In this document: one piece after another, positions 1-13,368 of the stretch
Layout of the letters: each line of letters begins with the position of its first letter
Numbering within the stretch: the first letter of the stretch is position 1
DNA from: Puffinus mauretanicus
Taxonomy: Eukaryota > Chordata > Aves > Procellariiformes > Procellariidae
Reading direction: 5' to 3'
Length of the DNA stretch: 64,000 nt
Assembly (NCBI GenBank): GCA_023333565.1
Contig: JAJKFH010002198.1
Span: 3,100,001 to 3,164,000 of the forward strand
Notes under the pieces: model-generated
What the model was told of the DNA's origin: nothing
The model's input: the letters and a program-made list of their open reading frames with translations, nothing else
The model's database searches: none
Translations under genes and position numbers: made by a program

Positions 1-2442
1 AAGCCATTTTCAAATATGAAGTGGGGGCTGGGATGGAAAAGCTAAGCCTTACTCCATTCGTTTTTACGATTGGTGAGACGTATTAAACTGATTCTGCACT
101 GAAGCAGACCTACAAGCCCTCACAGTCACACCTGCTGAGAGACAAAAGGAAAAAGCCAAAGGTCCAAAGAATTTCTTAAGCCCATTTAATTCTTACCTAG
201 CTTCAACTTCCAGCACGTGCCTTACAGTAGAATAAAGATTTTGGAACAAAATTACCAGAAGAATGACAGTTATTCAACAGGAGGAGCACAGCAGAACTGG
301 ATTGATTCCTTCCAAAATTTTCATTAGCACACTTTACAGGCTGGAACAGCTCAGAAGTGGATGACTTTAGCCTATCCTTTGAACGGCACAAAAGTGCTTG
401 CAGCAAGGTACAGTTACTAATTTGGTCATTAATTTGACATGAAGCTTGTCTAACTTAGACTGTGGGCTTGGGCTTCAAGGCCTCCACAGACACCTAGACA
501 TAACTGAACACACTTGCATTAATCTTGGGTGTTCTACACTGGAAAATGGCTTATGAAGAAGTATGTATCAGAATGAGATGTCTGGCCTCAGTGACAATGC
601 AGCTGTGCAACAGCCAGCCTTCTGCTGTATTAATTCAGTATGTACATCTGCAGTCCACCATAAGACCTGTGGTAACACTCTGCAATTATAGAGGGGGGTA
701 AAAGCTGTTATCTGAGGTAGAATAATTTCGTATTTGAAGTAAAGCCAGCACCCACTCCGTCACCATCAGATGGGAAGTTGTCTGGATTACAGAATTGGTC
801 TACTAGGAAAAGTCTTTAGCCGATGTAACTCGAGACGAAACATTTAGCTGTGCTGTCATGGGAACCATTTCTGTTTTAAAATGGTTTAAGGACACATTTC
901 TGTGAAGCAGTCTTTCCAAAGCATAAGATTTTGACATTACTAAATTCTGAATTAAAAAAAAGGCAGATCTGACTTGTATTTATGCAGGTAATATTATATT
1001 TTCCAACAACACATTCTTTGAATATTTCAGTCAAAAACAAGCCATGTCAGAGTGTAACCAATAAACTTCTGGCTTACAATTTTTGATGCATCATGAAGTA
1101 TGAGGCCAGGTGCCTGTATACTACTGAACTTTGTTTTTATTGCTATTTTTCTCTTTATAGCAAAATTCTTCATAGGAATAAAAACACAGAATCTAAAGAT
1201 TTAGAACCAAGCCCTTTCACTTGTAATTAAAAAGGTGGACAAAATGAGAAGATAACCTGACCATCATTATGGCTTAAAAACATTCCAAATCAATCCATAT
1301 AAAAATTTCCCGGTTGTCACAAATATCAGATTCACAGAATGTGGATAATGCCGTCATACTGATACAATTAGCTAAAATTAATACTTAACTACAGTTATTG
1401 TTTAATAAATATTATAAACATCTACATATATATGTCACATGACAGAGATAGTTGGACATGAGTAGAAAGGGTGTTCAAAGCCTAAACCACCATTTAAACA
1501 ATGTACTTACCTACAGGAATCTCAAGCAAGCTGTATAACTTGAGTCACTATTTACTATTAACATGTAATAATCACAGATTAAAATTCTATAATGTCTGGC
1601 TGAAATAAAGTGAGACCAGTGCTCTAGCTATGTTATTGGCCATATACCAAAGGATGTCTGAGGTTGTTTCTGGTCATGTGCAGCTCAGATTAAGTATCAA
1701 GAAACCAAGGAGGCCTGTTATGGTCCAAGCTTTCAGAGAGGCTTCTAACATTTTAAATGTGAACAAACAATTTTGAACAAACACACTTTTATGACCACTA
1801 ACTCATACATATGCAGATGTTAGAGATTACATCGGAGAAAAACATACGTAAATATGTCCCATACAGGGCGTTATATCAGATGCCCAAACAAATATGCATG
1901 GTATACACAGGCACATTAGGAAAGGCCTTAACACCACATTCAGCAGAGAACCGTGCTTTGACTTTATTTGCTAAGATCTATGAATTATTTTTTTATTCTG
2001 TAGCAGCTGTTCTCCATCATTAAATATTTCATACATATATGATTTGCAGCTAGATACAGCGTCACACGTTATTTACCGGTATGAACTATCTTTCTGTCAT
2101 GCATTTTAGGATTACAGTGTCTACACTGGAAAAGACAGGGTGGGTTACAGAATGGAGTTGTAACATTAGACAGCAAGGCTCAAAACTGACAGGCAATAAT
2201 CATACGTTTATATTACACAATTCTACGATCAAATTAAAAGAGAAAAAAGTCATTGTGGTAGCATGAAATTTGGTATGACAATTCAGGAGTGACCAGATCC
2301 TACATGATCACGTATACGCCTCTTTTTTTGAGCCATGCAAGTTGAAGGGTCATGAACACAGAGGGTATCAAAACAGACAGGTTAGACTCGGTGGCAACAT
2401 GAAACATTTGGGATCAAGTGAATAAAAGACAGAATCACATAC
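1..2442 (-). other. RYR2: Start of RYR2 intron 4 (partial)
   Basis: This stretch lies downstream of microexon 4 in the direction of transcription. It is AT-rich and single-copy in appearance. I see no exon 5 (expected to encode KFMMKTAQGGGHRTLLYG-like sequence), no recognisable transposable element and no RNA gene. Short open frames of 60-70 codons occur on both strands at the density expected by chance. Confidence 0.8.
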
Positions 2443-2463
2443 CCATTTTTCCACATCAACTAG
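2443..2463 (-). CDS. RYR2: RYR2 microexon 4 (7 codons, ends VDVEKW)
   Basis: This 21-base microexon is read on the minus strand as Leu-Val-Asp-Val-Glu-Lys-Trp. The acceptor has a strong pyrimidine tract (TTCTTGCTTTTTCTTTCTACAG) with a CTGAT branch-point candidate whose A lies at 2487, 24 bases upstream. The donor is TGG|GTATGT. It follows exon 3 in frame, and the mammalian RYR2 protein carries QVDVEKW at this exact place. Here the first codon is CTA (Leu) instead of a Gln codon. An alternative AG three bases inside would give an 18-base exon read in another frame and is not supported by the protein. RYR1 and RYR3 lack this insert as I recall, so the exon is good evidence for paralogue identity. 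Confidence 0.9.
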
Positions 2464-5200
2464 CTGTAGAAAGAAAAAGCAAGAAATCAGTAAATCTCTT
2501 TCCTTAAAAACAGCATATCAAAGTCTATTTTGAAGTTAACATTTCACATTTTCGGAAATGTATCTAGTATGAAAGAAAACGTATGAGTAGAAGCTATTCT
2601 CCTGGCATCTCCTCTTTAAAATGCCAATACCTCACTTTTTGTCTTTATTTTATGGGAAGCACTTCAAATTCTGGAAGCTCAAAATGTCCATCTAAATATC
2701 AGATAATAGGCAACAAATGAAGACCAATGCTGAATTAATTCCACATTGTATTCAGCACCAACCAGTCAAAAATACAGAACACAGTTTCCCATATCTCCAT
2801 TTTCTCTTCAATAAAGCTTGAACATTATTCACTTGAAAAGGTTTCGTGGCTGCTATTCAAGGTTCCCCATTTTAATGAATGCCATAAATATGAAGGTAAA
2901 ATTAGGGGGTACCTGTCAAACCCTGACCCTACAACCTGCAGCGTAAGAGAATATCTTGCATAAGAACAGAGAACAGCACAACAAAATGTCATTCATTTTT
3001 CCTATGGGGAATGAGAAAATCATTCTGAAAGCTTAAGATTTTGTATTAACAAAATTGTTTCAAGGTTCATTAAGGAAACAGATTTTAAATTACTCTCTCT
3101 AAGAAGTCTTTGGAGATCTTATAATCTCAGAAAGGATTGAGAATATCTACTAGAACACATTTCAGCTATTAGAAAGGTTAGTATGGCACTACCTATTAAA
3201 AACTTAGTTGGCACCAACAGCAGTGGTGCCATATCTGAAGCAGATTTGTCTCTAGACTTAGCACAGAAAACCCTGCAGCATATCAAGCCTTCTGTGGTTT
3301 TACTGTGGGTACACATTGACCTTTTGTTAGCAGATGCCACATAAAAGTTTAGCGATAATTTAAGATAGCTTAGTGCAAACCACGAGCAATTTTCAAAACC
3401 AGTAGTATGTGGATGCCAGCTTACTTGTGAAATTACTGCAGTAAAAGGCAATGTATTTAGTTCTCATCTATTAAAATAATTTTATTCAAAGTAAATTTTC
3501 TCACTTTTTTAATATACGTTTCAATTAAAATGGAGTTTCATATTTTCAATATTATTCAGTCCTGCTAGCACACGAAGAAAACACCATCTGACCTGTCAAC
3601 TAATTAACATTATAAACTTACAAGTATTTGTCAATTTGACAATTCCTACCTCTCTTCTGAGATTTGGACTGCATTTAGATTTATAATAGAAATTCTGTGA
3701 TTTGTCTCTATTTTAAGTTTTTTTATAATCTTTACTGTGACTTTTGTTATCAACCATAGCTGCAGAAATCCCTCCTAAAAAACAACTAGTGTTCTAAAAC
3801 AGATGCAATATAAGAAAATATACAATAAGATGCTGATGAGTTAGAAAAGCAAGCAATGATTTAAATCTAAATGCAAACAATACAACTATGATGTCTTAAA
3901 AAAAGGAGTAAGAAACAGCCAAGTTAGATTCACGTACAAGTCTTTCATTTATTACCTTGCTTTTGATACATCTTTTGGTTTGTTAAAATTGTATATGCAC
4001 AGAGAACATAGCATTACAAGCAATTTGACTATGTGACAATGCTAGAAAGAGGTGAATTGGTTCATGCTTTATTGCCTTGCTTTGAGAAGTTCTCACTGTC
4101 TCAAAGTTTAAGTGAACAGGGCAGCCACAATTGGTATCAGAAAGAATCCACTCAGAGCTCAATGTACATTATCAGTTGTACAAACAATTGTCTTATAATT
4201 GCTGAATTGTCTGTTTACTTTGTTTTAATGGACACCAGTTAGCTTCAAGAGTCAAGTGCAGTATTTGCCAAGTATTTATAACCTGTACACACTAAATCTG
4301 CATTGGTATACCCATCTTTAAGTAAAATTGTCAACAGGCTTTGGCATATGCCAAAGGTACCTTTATTCAGTACTCTCTCAGGATAATCACTTGAACTGTG
4401 CATGTACACTTGTCAAACCCTACAGTTTTACACCTACATGGTGGTCATACAGGAAAGAGACTATAAATGCATCCAAAGAGATCTGCTTCTGAAAGCATGG
4501 TACAGGGCACACCACAATAAAATCTTGCATTTTTAATTATAGCCGTATTCTATAGGCCTTCTGCTGTGTGCCTCTTCAGAGCCCTCTCTGATTCATTGTG
4601 CTCCCTTTTCTCTATCCATCCGTGGGAGAGCTTTTCCAGCTACAGAAAGTCACAAGAAGACATTTCTTTCTTACAGACCACCTTGTCGCAAGTTCTAAAA
4701 CTTGCCTGTGCAATGTATAGAGATAAAATTTTGTTAGCTTTTACCCTACAGAACCTTTTCCAGAAGACTTGTGACCTTCAAGACATTTAGATCCCATTTG
4801 GGAGCAAAAAAAAGGCATAAGCATGACCCAATAATATATTTACTTGCCTGGAAATTCCTAGTAATGCATATTAGGTAAACCTAAAAGTAAATAAGATTAC
4901 TCATATCTAAGAGTAATTGTCCTAATGTAGACAAAATAGATGTAAAGCTCACATAAACAGAAATGAAAGGAAACAGCCTAGTGCTTGTATTTAAGATCTA
5001 AGCTATGATTCAGATAACAAGCAAGCAGATGCTTCACAGCACATCTAAGTACTGACAATTCCATCTTTTGTCTGCCTTCACCGACTAGAATCCACAGGAA
5101 CCCCTCTTCCCGTGGATTTCCCAATATGCATCCAAATTCAGGAAACACTAAGATTCAAAGCTCCTTTTGCTACGTACGCATTAGTCATTAATCCCGGGGG

Positions 5201-5297
5201 AGAACAAAAAACAAAACAAAAAAAACCACCACACCAAACCCACAAAAAAAAAAACCAAACAACAAAAAAAACCCCACAAACAAACAAACAAAAAAAA
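5201..5297. repeat. A/C-rich low-complexity tract
   Basis: About 97 bases almost entirely of A and C, with runs of A interrupted by CC or C and a short (CAAA)n section at the right end. It begins directly after ATCCCGGGGG. It could be a decayed poly(A)/(CAAA)n tail, but no element body is recognisable to its left. Confidence 0.85.
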
Positions 5298-5509
5298 GTC
5301 TAACTTTCCCTTCTACCAGACCACATCTTGTCACCTCCCTCTTTGGAGCGCTTAATTCTCCTTGGACTTGGAATTACCTGTTCTTAAATTACTCTATTTA
5401 GGTTTTGCTGAGCTGTTGACCTGTTAGGAGGTATAGATCTTCCAACTGGTCTAGGAAGGTTTAAACTTCAGGAAGGGTTGAGGGGATGGCAGGCAGGGAT
5501 TGACCGTCA

Positions 5510-6066
5510 TGTAGTATGGTCATATAGGGAAAAGCTGATAAATCATGTAAATAATCAATTAAGATACCCCAGGAATCGTTATAACATGATATTCTGATAA
5601 ATTGATTTTTAGAACAAGAAAGGAACAGATGGTCATGAACCAGTGGGCATGAACTTGAGATAAATCAAGTGTCTTTCAAACTGTAAAAATTGGGCCAAGT
5701 TCCTCAAAGATTGTGTCCTAAGTTAACCTATCCTAATTATAATATGAAAACCACACCTCCACTACTGAAATCTCCCCCTACTACATTAATCCCCTGACCC
5801 ACTGAACATGCGTAGTTAATGTTGAGAATGACAAAGCAAAATGGTAATGAGAAAATTATAAAAACCAATCTGTTTGTAGAATGTGCAGTAGTTAGCTGAT
5901 TTTAAGATATAAATAAGGACTTGTTTTGTATTTTGGGGTGCTAGATTTGTGGAGTTACCACCTAGCACCCATCTCTGCGCAGACATGAGATAAACAAATA
6001 TCTCGGCTCTGTGTGTGAGACTGGCTTATTGCACACTGGGTAACGAACCCCACTTGAGGGACAACA
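5510..6066 (+). mobile_element. Solo LTR of an endogenous retrovirus (family not identified)
   Basis: This 557-base segment begins TGTAGTATGG and ends GGGACAACA, so it has the TG...CA ends of an LTR. It is flanked on both sides by GTCA (5506-5509 and 6067-6070), a possible 4-base target-site duplication. Internally, reading on the plus strand, there is a TATA-like ATATAAATAAGG near 5910, a region resembling R/U5, and a GAGATAAACAAATA stretch near 5988 that could serve as a weak polyadenylation signal. No gag, pol or env sequence and no primer-binding site follows, so it is a solo LTR. The outer ends were chosen from the duplication and could be off; the LTR nature is inferred from these signals. 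Confidence 0.6.
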
Positions 6067-9000
6067 GTCACTTCTGTAAGTTCTCTCTTACTGTGGTATC
6101 TTACACTGTAAACTACTTTATTTCAATCATACATTATGTTAACCATGGTTTGAAAGAACAGTACAATCATTTATTTTACAAAGCACAGTAAATTTTGCCT
6201 TGTCACAATAAATCCAAATCTGTGGAATTCAGTACCTATTCCTCTTTTGGCTGATCTTCTCTCCTGATCACTAAGTCATATTGTTTGGAAAAAGAAAACA
6301 GTTAGGTAAGTATATACTAATTTTTCTCTTTTTCTTTATCCAAAGACTATCTACCTTTACAATATTTCTTCCAGTAGAGGAAGCAGAATCCATCTTAAAA
6401 CATATACACCTCAAATGCAGTATGCTACTTAGAAATATTCCTTCCACATGTATCTGGGTACTCAGAAGACTTTTCCAGAAGAAAAGAACATGACACTGGC
6501 TAACATTAGATATCAAAATTTAGTGGGTTCATTGCCATCTGACAGTTCTGAATATGAGAAATTATTACCTTGCCATGAGAACACCAGAGTTACCAAAAGG
6601 GTGAAGGATACAATGTCTCTAGAATTTACTTAGCGATTGTGGGCTACTTATACTACAATAATTAATCATTTTACAGAAGGCTACTAACTTCAACTTAAAA
6701 TTATTTCACTGCCTACTGCTAGCAAGTAGCCATCAACATAACTATTTTAATGAGTAGAAAATATGACACTTCAAACTAGAGAGTAGTGCTTTATGGATAC
6801 TAAAATGGTATGGCACCCATACATCTATGTGTCTAAGGAATACAGGTAGTGCTATAAGGAGAAAGAACAAGGATGCAAAACTATTCTAAGAATCAAGCAA
6901 AAGATCAAAGACGGCATTTAGAATTACAAAATAATTTCTCTTCTTGAACTAGATGAGAACACTATACTACAGAGTCTTAATACCTCCCTCAGAATTTCAT
7001 ATAACTGCAGTAAGAAGTCCTCCACAAAGAACATACAGCCATGATTTAATCATTTACTGCAATACTAATCCAGAAACTTCAGAGAGTGATCTGCATTTGC
7101 TGACTTCTCTTCAGAGGCACGTAAGAGCTCCAATCTTTTCAGCCAAGCTTTCATTTTAAATGCATTTAATCCAAACAGGAGGGCTGGTTTTCCAACAATT
7201 TTTTCTGAGCGCTGTAGATATCCAGCACTACATTAACCAGATGTAAAAGCCAGTTAAAACAGCAGGAAGGTAGTTCTGTCACCCCTGTTTTCTCTTCTCG
7301 TAAGGAGTCATGAATTAGATGAAGAGAAATTTTCACCATTATGAAGAGTCATTCACAAACTCACTTTTTAAATCTTGACATAAAGCAAGCTCTCAGAACA
7401 TGTGGTTAACATCCACTAATACAGCAACATTAATTACCAGTGCACAAAGCTGGAAAGTAAGCTGTACAGAGCAGCATACAAAAACACTAAGGAACTTTAT
7501 TCCACACAGTACAGGAGAATCTTAGCTGACTATGGCTAATCACATTCTCTACAACTATTTGTGAAAACTGCAACAGATATACTGCCACGATCCACGGATG
7601 GGACTGTGACCTGAAATCTCAATGAAGCAATGCATTCCAGCTAGCGGATGTTACATCTTCCTCTAAGCTTATACTCATTTTTCTGAACTGAAGCAGGAAA
7701 ATCTTATTAGAAAAATAAGAATTTTTTTTTTCCATTTCTCAGTTGAGGAAACTGAGAACATACAGCAACACCTCCATCTAAAACTCTCTAATAGAGACAA
7801 CCAAGATGAGAATAACTAGAATAGAACTAGATAGATTCCGAGTTGAATTGTATTTTTGTTTCTGTTACAACACTTGATTATCTTCATAGACACCTTGATT
7901 TCCTGAATTTAATATTCAACAAGTTAATTGATAATATGTCTTCTCTTCCAGGCCAGGTTTGTCTTCCATTGCAGACTTTTGTCTTCAAGATGCTTCAAAA
8001 GCTGTGCTTCCATGCCTATTTCTCTGTATGCAACCTAGATCAGAAAACTTAACTGAGAAGAAATAAATTAATTTCTCTTTCCCCCAAAGTCAGTTTTTCC
8101 TGACCATCATCCTGGAAAGAAACCTTTGAGCACATTAGAGATCCAATGGTCGTGGTAAGGCTGGAAAAAGGCCTGCAAACTAGGAAAGTTGTCTGGAATG
8201 ATAAAAATATTTGCTTTTATGCCATACTCCTCATACATCCTCATTCCAAATATGGCACACCCAAAAGAAGAACCCATGTGCCAGGCTAGAAATATTTGCT
8301 TGTCACGATTCTGTGATTTGAAATAGATAATGATTTTATTCCTGTCCTTGCCTCTCCCTGAGGATAAGCAGAATGCAAAATTACTGTGCCTGCACTCTTG
8401 ATTTTTTCCAGTACTTACATTTGATCAAAGTGCAGTTGATCAAAGCCAAGTCTTACTGGTTTTGTGCCTTACTTGAAATGGCCTGCTAACAATCACTTCT
8501 GATGCTAAATAAGGTGCACTGAGGAGAAAATGACAGTATTTGTTTTATCTGCAAAAGTTTTGCACTCTTTTTTTCCCCCCTGTTGTATTTCCTGTTCTCT
8601 TGCTAGCAGTGTGGCATCTCTAAAATAGCTGAGAATATAATAAGCCTCTAAACTCCCTCATCTTTTCATAAAGCTTTCCACCGGTAGCCGGTAAGTCCAT
8701 CTGCATGATACAAAGGCCCACACTGCATGAAATGCTTTGAGCTCCACTTCTTTCTCCCCTTTCTCTCTCCTCCTTTTTCTTCTTTCTCTCTTTGCAGTAA
8801 GAAGCATTCAGGTTATGCAAATTCAAAGTTTGGAAGGGCAGACCTGCAATAAGTACAAGCTAACATTGCTGGACATAACAGCTCTGTCTCTCTTCATGGC
8901 ACACCACTATCTGATGAAGACTTATCCAAAGAACTTCTGAAGAAAATTACTGCTGCAATATTTTATTACTTCAGTGAGTTATGCCTGGCATCTGTAGACA

Positions 9001-10758
9001 GCCCTTAGACTAATGAAAACACTCAAACTATAGAAATAAGAAGCTGTAGTTTGGACTTTTTGCTCAGAAGTTTGATTAAAAAAATAATTCTTGCCTTACT
9101 GCATCTATGACTTGTCAAAAGAGAATACCTTCCGGTCAGTGCTAGGAAATTAAAAGAGCTCTGCTTCGTTATACTAAGAGACCTCTGGTTTGTTTCTGAC
9201 TCTTCCTACATGTGGGGAGGTTCTGCTAGGAAATCTGAAAACACTTTCAGCGCATCATATTTACAACAACTGCTGTTAGCTTTCAGATACGTTATTAAGT
9301 AGGCTACCATAGCGTAAATCAGAAAGCTTAAATTGTCAAGAGTGCATTTAACAGTCAATCATCATCTTTTTTTTTAAGGAAGTACCTTGATAACTTGGCT
9401 TATTCATTAATATACAGAACACTTATTAAAAGAAATAAGGAGTGTTACCTTTTTCCATTTCCATGAGGGATGAAATTACCTTCCCCCTCCTCCCATGATG
9501 AGAAAATGATAAAGCTGCCAGCCCTCTGTGTTATCTGGCTGCTTACTAACACAAAGTAATTAATGAATTCAGAATTCCACAGTTGGAGATAGATGATTTG
9601 AATATTCAGAAATCCACCAGCTACAGTTGCAGTCCTGCCTCAAAATGCCTTCCTTCCCTGCAGCATGGGAAACCTTTTTAGTTCTGTGAGGAAACACACA
9701 TTTTCCCCCTCCCTTAAACACAGAAGGAGAATTATACATGCAAGACACTTGAGTGTGATGATTCCTTCACACAAGGCCTTCAGATCAGTGGAGAAGGGCT
9801 GTATTTTGCTCCCTTCAGCAAAGACTACCCCACACATAAAATTAGACAGCAGTTTGCTGGTCAGTGGCACGGAAAACAAGTTTTATTAAAACAAGGCACC
9901 AGGAGAAGTGATTAATCAGCCATGACTGGATGATTAGATGGGAGTTAATAAGCTCATGATGCAATTTAGCAGGAACTCTGCCTAACTGATGGGTATCCGC
10001 AGACAGCATTTTCCTGAAAAATGAAGTTGTCAAATACTGGAGTAGAGGTTGTGAAATTAAAATTTTTCACATTACAGAAACAGTTTAGCTGAGAATGCAC
10101 ACACGATGTGTGCAATCAAATGCTTTCATTCTGTTAATAACGTCTGACACGGATTTATGAGTGCCCAAATCTGAAAAACTCCTAGCATTAATTACAATGC
10201 TTTACCACAATATCACTGAGACTTTTAAATAAAAGTTAATGGAGATTTTTGTTTTATGACTATTTTCTCATGTTGTCCAGGAATTATTTCTGTCTCTATT
10301 TCAGTCCTTTTCTAATGTAATTGGATTGTGGGGAGTGGGGGGAGTCTGCGACATCTAGAGGAAAACAAAGACATTCTATTAGAACTATTGTTACTAATGG
10401 AGGAAAGAAAGGTCAGCTATTAGTGTCAGTAACCAGGCTGTATACTGATCAATCAGTTCTGCTCGAAAGTTAAGATCTTCTGTCAGTCACAGGAATGAGA
10501 CAACAATGTATAAAAACTATCAATCCCACAGATGTGGAAAAATATGCAGCAGATCAAAACTAACAGCATAAATGAAGGAAATAAAGGCTATAAAAAGAAA
10601 TTTAAAAAAAAAATAGAAAAAAAGTTATTCCAACGCAAAAGAAACAGATACCTATCTTTTATTGAGGTACTCTGAAATCAGTTCAAAAATCAGTGTCAGG
10701 ATTATATTAGAAAGATAATTAATTCAATGCATACCACTCTACTTATTAAAAATCCGCT

Positions 10759-10794
10759 GAACTATGCATAGGAAGTTGGAACTATGCATAGGAA
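10759..10794. repeat. Two-copy tandem duplication, 20-base period
   Basis: GAACTATGCATAGGAA occurs at 10759-10774 and again at 10779-10794, separated by GTTG. The copies are identical, so the duplication is recent or this is a two-unit minisatellite. Confidence 0.85.
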
Positions 10795-12773
10795 CAGAAG
10801 TTGGTTACACCAAGCTGCAAAACAAATGAAACTTTTAGCTAAGCATTTCCTCACAGACTTGAAGTCTTCACTTAGACAAGAGTGAATGGTATGTGTCTGT
10901 ATCACTCTCTTTAATCATCACCTTCCTGATCTCATTTCCAGGAAGCTCCTTCCAAATCCCAAATACAGTAGGGTTCCATCATACTTGGCTCTCTGAATCT
11001 GACTTCTTGATTAGTCTAATCTTGCCCACAGTCTGAACAGATCCAATATGCCAAAAGAAAAACAGGAAACTAATGGAAATGAAAAATTCGCCCAGAATTA
11101 AGAAGCAAAAGCGCTTCAAGTTCCCTTCATGAAATGCAGTTAGACTATGAAAAGGAGATGGCTATGAACCAAAAATTCCTAACTGCTTTAAATACATGTA
11201 GAATAAGCATGAGATAAAGAATTTAGAAAATGCTTCCTACTGTATTGTACTCAAACCACCAGCTATATTTGTTGCCTCCAAATCCTTGGGAGATTTGCAT
11301 TTCGAGTTACAAGGAAAGCTCCTAAACACTGTCCTATCCACAAAAAGTTTCAAAGAGTGGCCTGTGGTAAAAGACATTCTGAACAAGACAATGGATGCTA
11401 GAGGGAAAAAAGAAAGAAGAAAAACAAACAAACAAAAGCACCAAAGCTTTCCTAAATGTTTTAGCATATAACAAGGGAATTTTTGTACTTCACTGATAAA
11501 CTGTATCAAGCAGAAATGATCAAATTTCACTGTGAAAATCAACAAATCAGTTTATTCCATTAATCCCTTGCTTAAGCTTTTAAATGTCCTAAAGAGATCT
11601 CTGTGTTAAGGTATTATTTTCTCAACTGTTTTACATTAAGCCAGAAAAATCCTGGAGTCCTCTATGAAAGTGATTAGGATTTCACTGGAAAGAGTAGGGA
11701 AAGTCACTGGGATTTCAGAATAAATCTCAGTAGAAAGTCTATATCACATGCATTCTTTCTCCTCTCAACCCATGCCATGGTATTCGTGAGTTGAGAATGG
11801 ACTAGGCAAGCTGGGTAGGTGCAGACAACTGAGCTGCAAAAAGGCTAAACAGTGTGCAATACTGAATTGGAGCAAGTCTGTGTTTTAACTGTCTTTTCCA
11901 CACAAAGGTCTCGGTTCCCTGAAGTTTTATTTTCTACTTTGCAGGTTCTTGCAATACTCTGAGAGTCACAAGCAGCACTGGAGTCTCGTACTTTCTGCAG
12001 TAATAGCATATAAGAATGTTTCCTATATGTTATTTTCCTCAGTGGAGAAACACTATAAAAAGGCTGTGCAACGTCAAGTCTGGATATAGAGAATGTAGGG
12101 CAACAACATCAAGTCAAATGAGTGGGTTAGTTGTAGCATTCACTGTCTGAAATACGTACCAAAAGATTCAAAGAAATGAGAATTCTTTCCTTCCAGTATG
12201 GAATTATGATATAATCAATTTACAGGTTTTACACGCTTAGCTGTGAAACAACAGGACTATTTTTCGTATCCGAACATAAGTGCAAATAAAAAGAGTTCAC
12301 ACCAAGTGAACTTGTTTGTCTCTAAGTTTGGTTCACGGCATATTCCTCCCAAATTAACAGAAACATTGAGAACTTTTTCCTTAACCTTACAAAATTGGAA
12401 TGAAACTATAGAATGTTCATCACTCCCCTACAACAGAATAAGTTACTTGAAGAAGAAAAAAAATATTCAGCAACATAATATTTCACAAAATTTAGTGAAC
12501 TACCAAAGTAATCAGAGACAAGAATACTTCTGATCTGAAGTGAATGATTCTCAATACCAAGGTACTCAGATTATTGTGTTTAAATTCTTGATTTCTGTGT
12601 AAAAAGCTCTAAAAATATTTTAGCATTTGTTAAGCTGTCCAAAACACTGCTTTTACAAGTATAGGAGAGGAAAAAAAAAAGTAAATTCACTGTGGATAAA
12701 GCATTTAAACATTAAGTCAAATTGCCTCAAATTTTCATTGGGGAACTTGAATGGCAGAATTTCAAAAACCCTC

Positions 12774-12972
12774 TGTTGTGGTTTAACCCCAGTTGGCAAC
12801 CAAGCACCACACAGCCTCTCGCTCACCCTCCTCCACCGCAGTGGGATGAGGGAGAAAATCTGAAGACCAAAAGTAAGAAAACTCATGGGTTGAGATAAGA
12901 ACAGTTTAATAATTGAAATATTATCATAATAATAAAAATAGTAATAATAAAAATTGTAATGAAAAGGAAAAC

Positions 12973-13007
<35 letters not shown>

Positions 13008-13368
13008 TAAAGACCAGGAAAAACAAGAGATGCAACTGCTCACTGACCGATGCCCAGCCAGTCCCTGAGCAGCGATCGCTGCCTCCTGGCCAACTCCCCC
13101 CAGTTTATATACTGAGCATGACATCATATGGTATCGAATACCCCTTTGGACAGTTTGGGTCAGCTGCCCTGGCTGTGCCCCCTCCCAGCTTCTTGTGCAC
13201 CTGGCAGAGCATGGGAAGCTGAAAAGTCCTTGACTTCATGTAAGCACTGCTCAGCAACAACTAAAACACCAGTGTGTTATCAACATTATTGTCATCCTAA
13301 ATCCAAAACACAGCACTATAACAGCTACTAGGAAGAAAATTAACTCTATCCCAGCCGAAACCAGGACA
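12774..13368 (-). mobile_element. Solo LTR of an avian endogenous retrovirus, minus orientation
   Basis: On the minus strand this 595-base element starts TGTCCTGGTTTCGGCTGGGA and ends GGGTTAAACCACAACA. These are the ends of a common LTR family of bird genomes that usually starts TGTGCTGGTTTTGGCTGGGA. A TATA box (AGTATATAAACTGGGGG on the minus strand, near 13110) and a TTTATTC-type A/T segment downstream are present. The internal AT-rich part carries a (GA)n microsatellite. No retroviral coding sequence adjoins it, so it is a solo LTR. I see no convincing target-site duplication: CCCTC lies on the left and CCTAC on the right. It has the same orientation as RYR2. A shortened copy of this family lies at 49225-49507. 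Confidence 0.85.
12976..13004. repeat. (GA)n microsatellite inside the LTR
   Basis: About 29 bases of uninterrupted GA dinucleotides on the plus strand (TC on the strand of the LTR and of RYR2). It lies in the AT-rich middle of the minus-oriented LTR and is probably a post-insertion expansion. Confidence 0.95.

Noticed and set aside
1..2442. Search for RYR2 exon 5 (KFMMKTAQGGGHR-like)
   Set aside because: No such coding segment with flanking splice sites was found by eye, so it should lie before base 1.
5201..5297. A/C-rich tract as the poly(A) tail of a retrotransposed gene
   Set aside because: No coding or repeat body adjoins it and there is no target duplication; kept only as low complexity.
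12924..13331. Open frames with Ser-Leu or Arg-Glu repeats
   Set aside because: They are translations of the (GA)n tract and of the LTR at 12774-13368, not genes.
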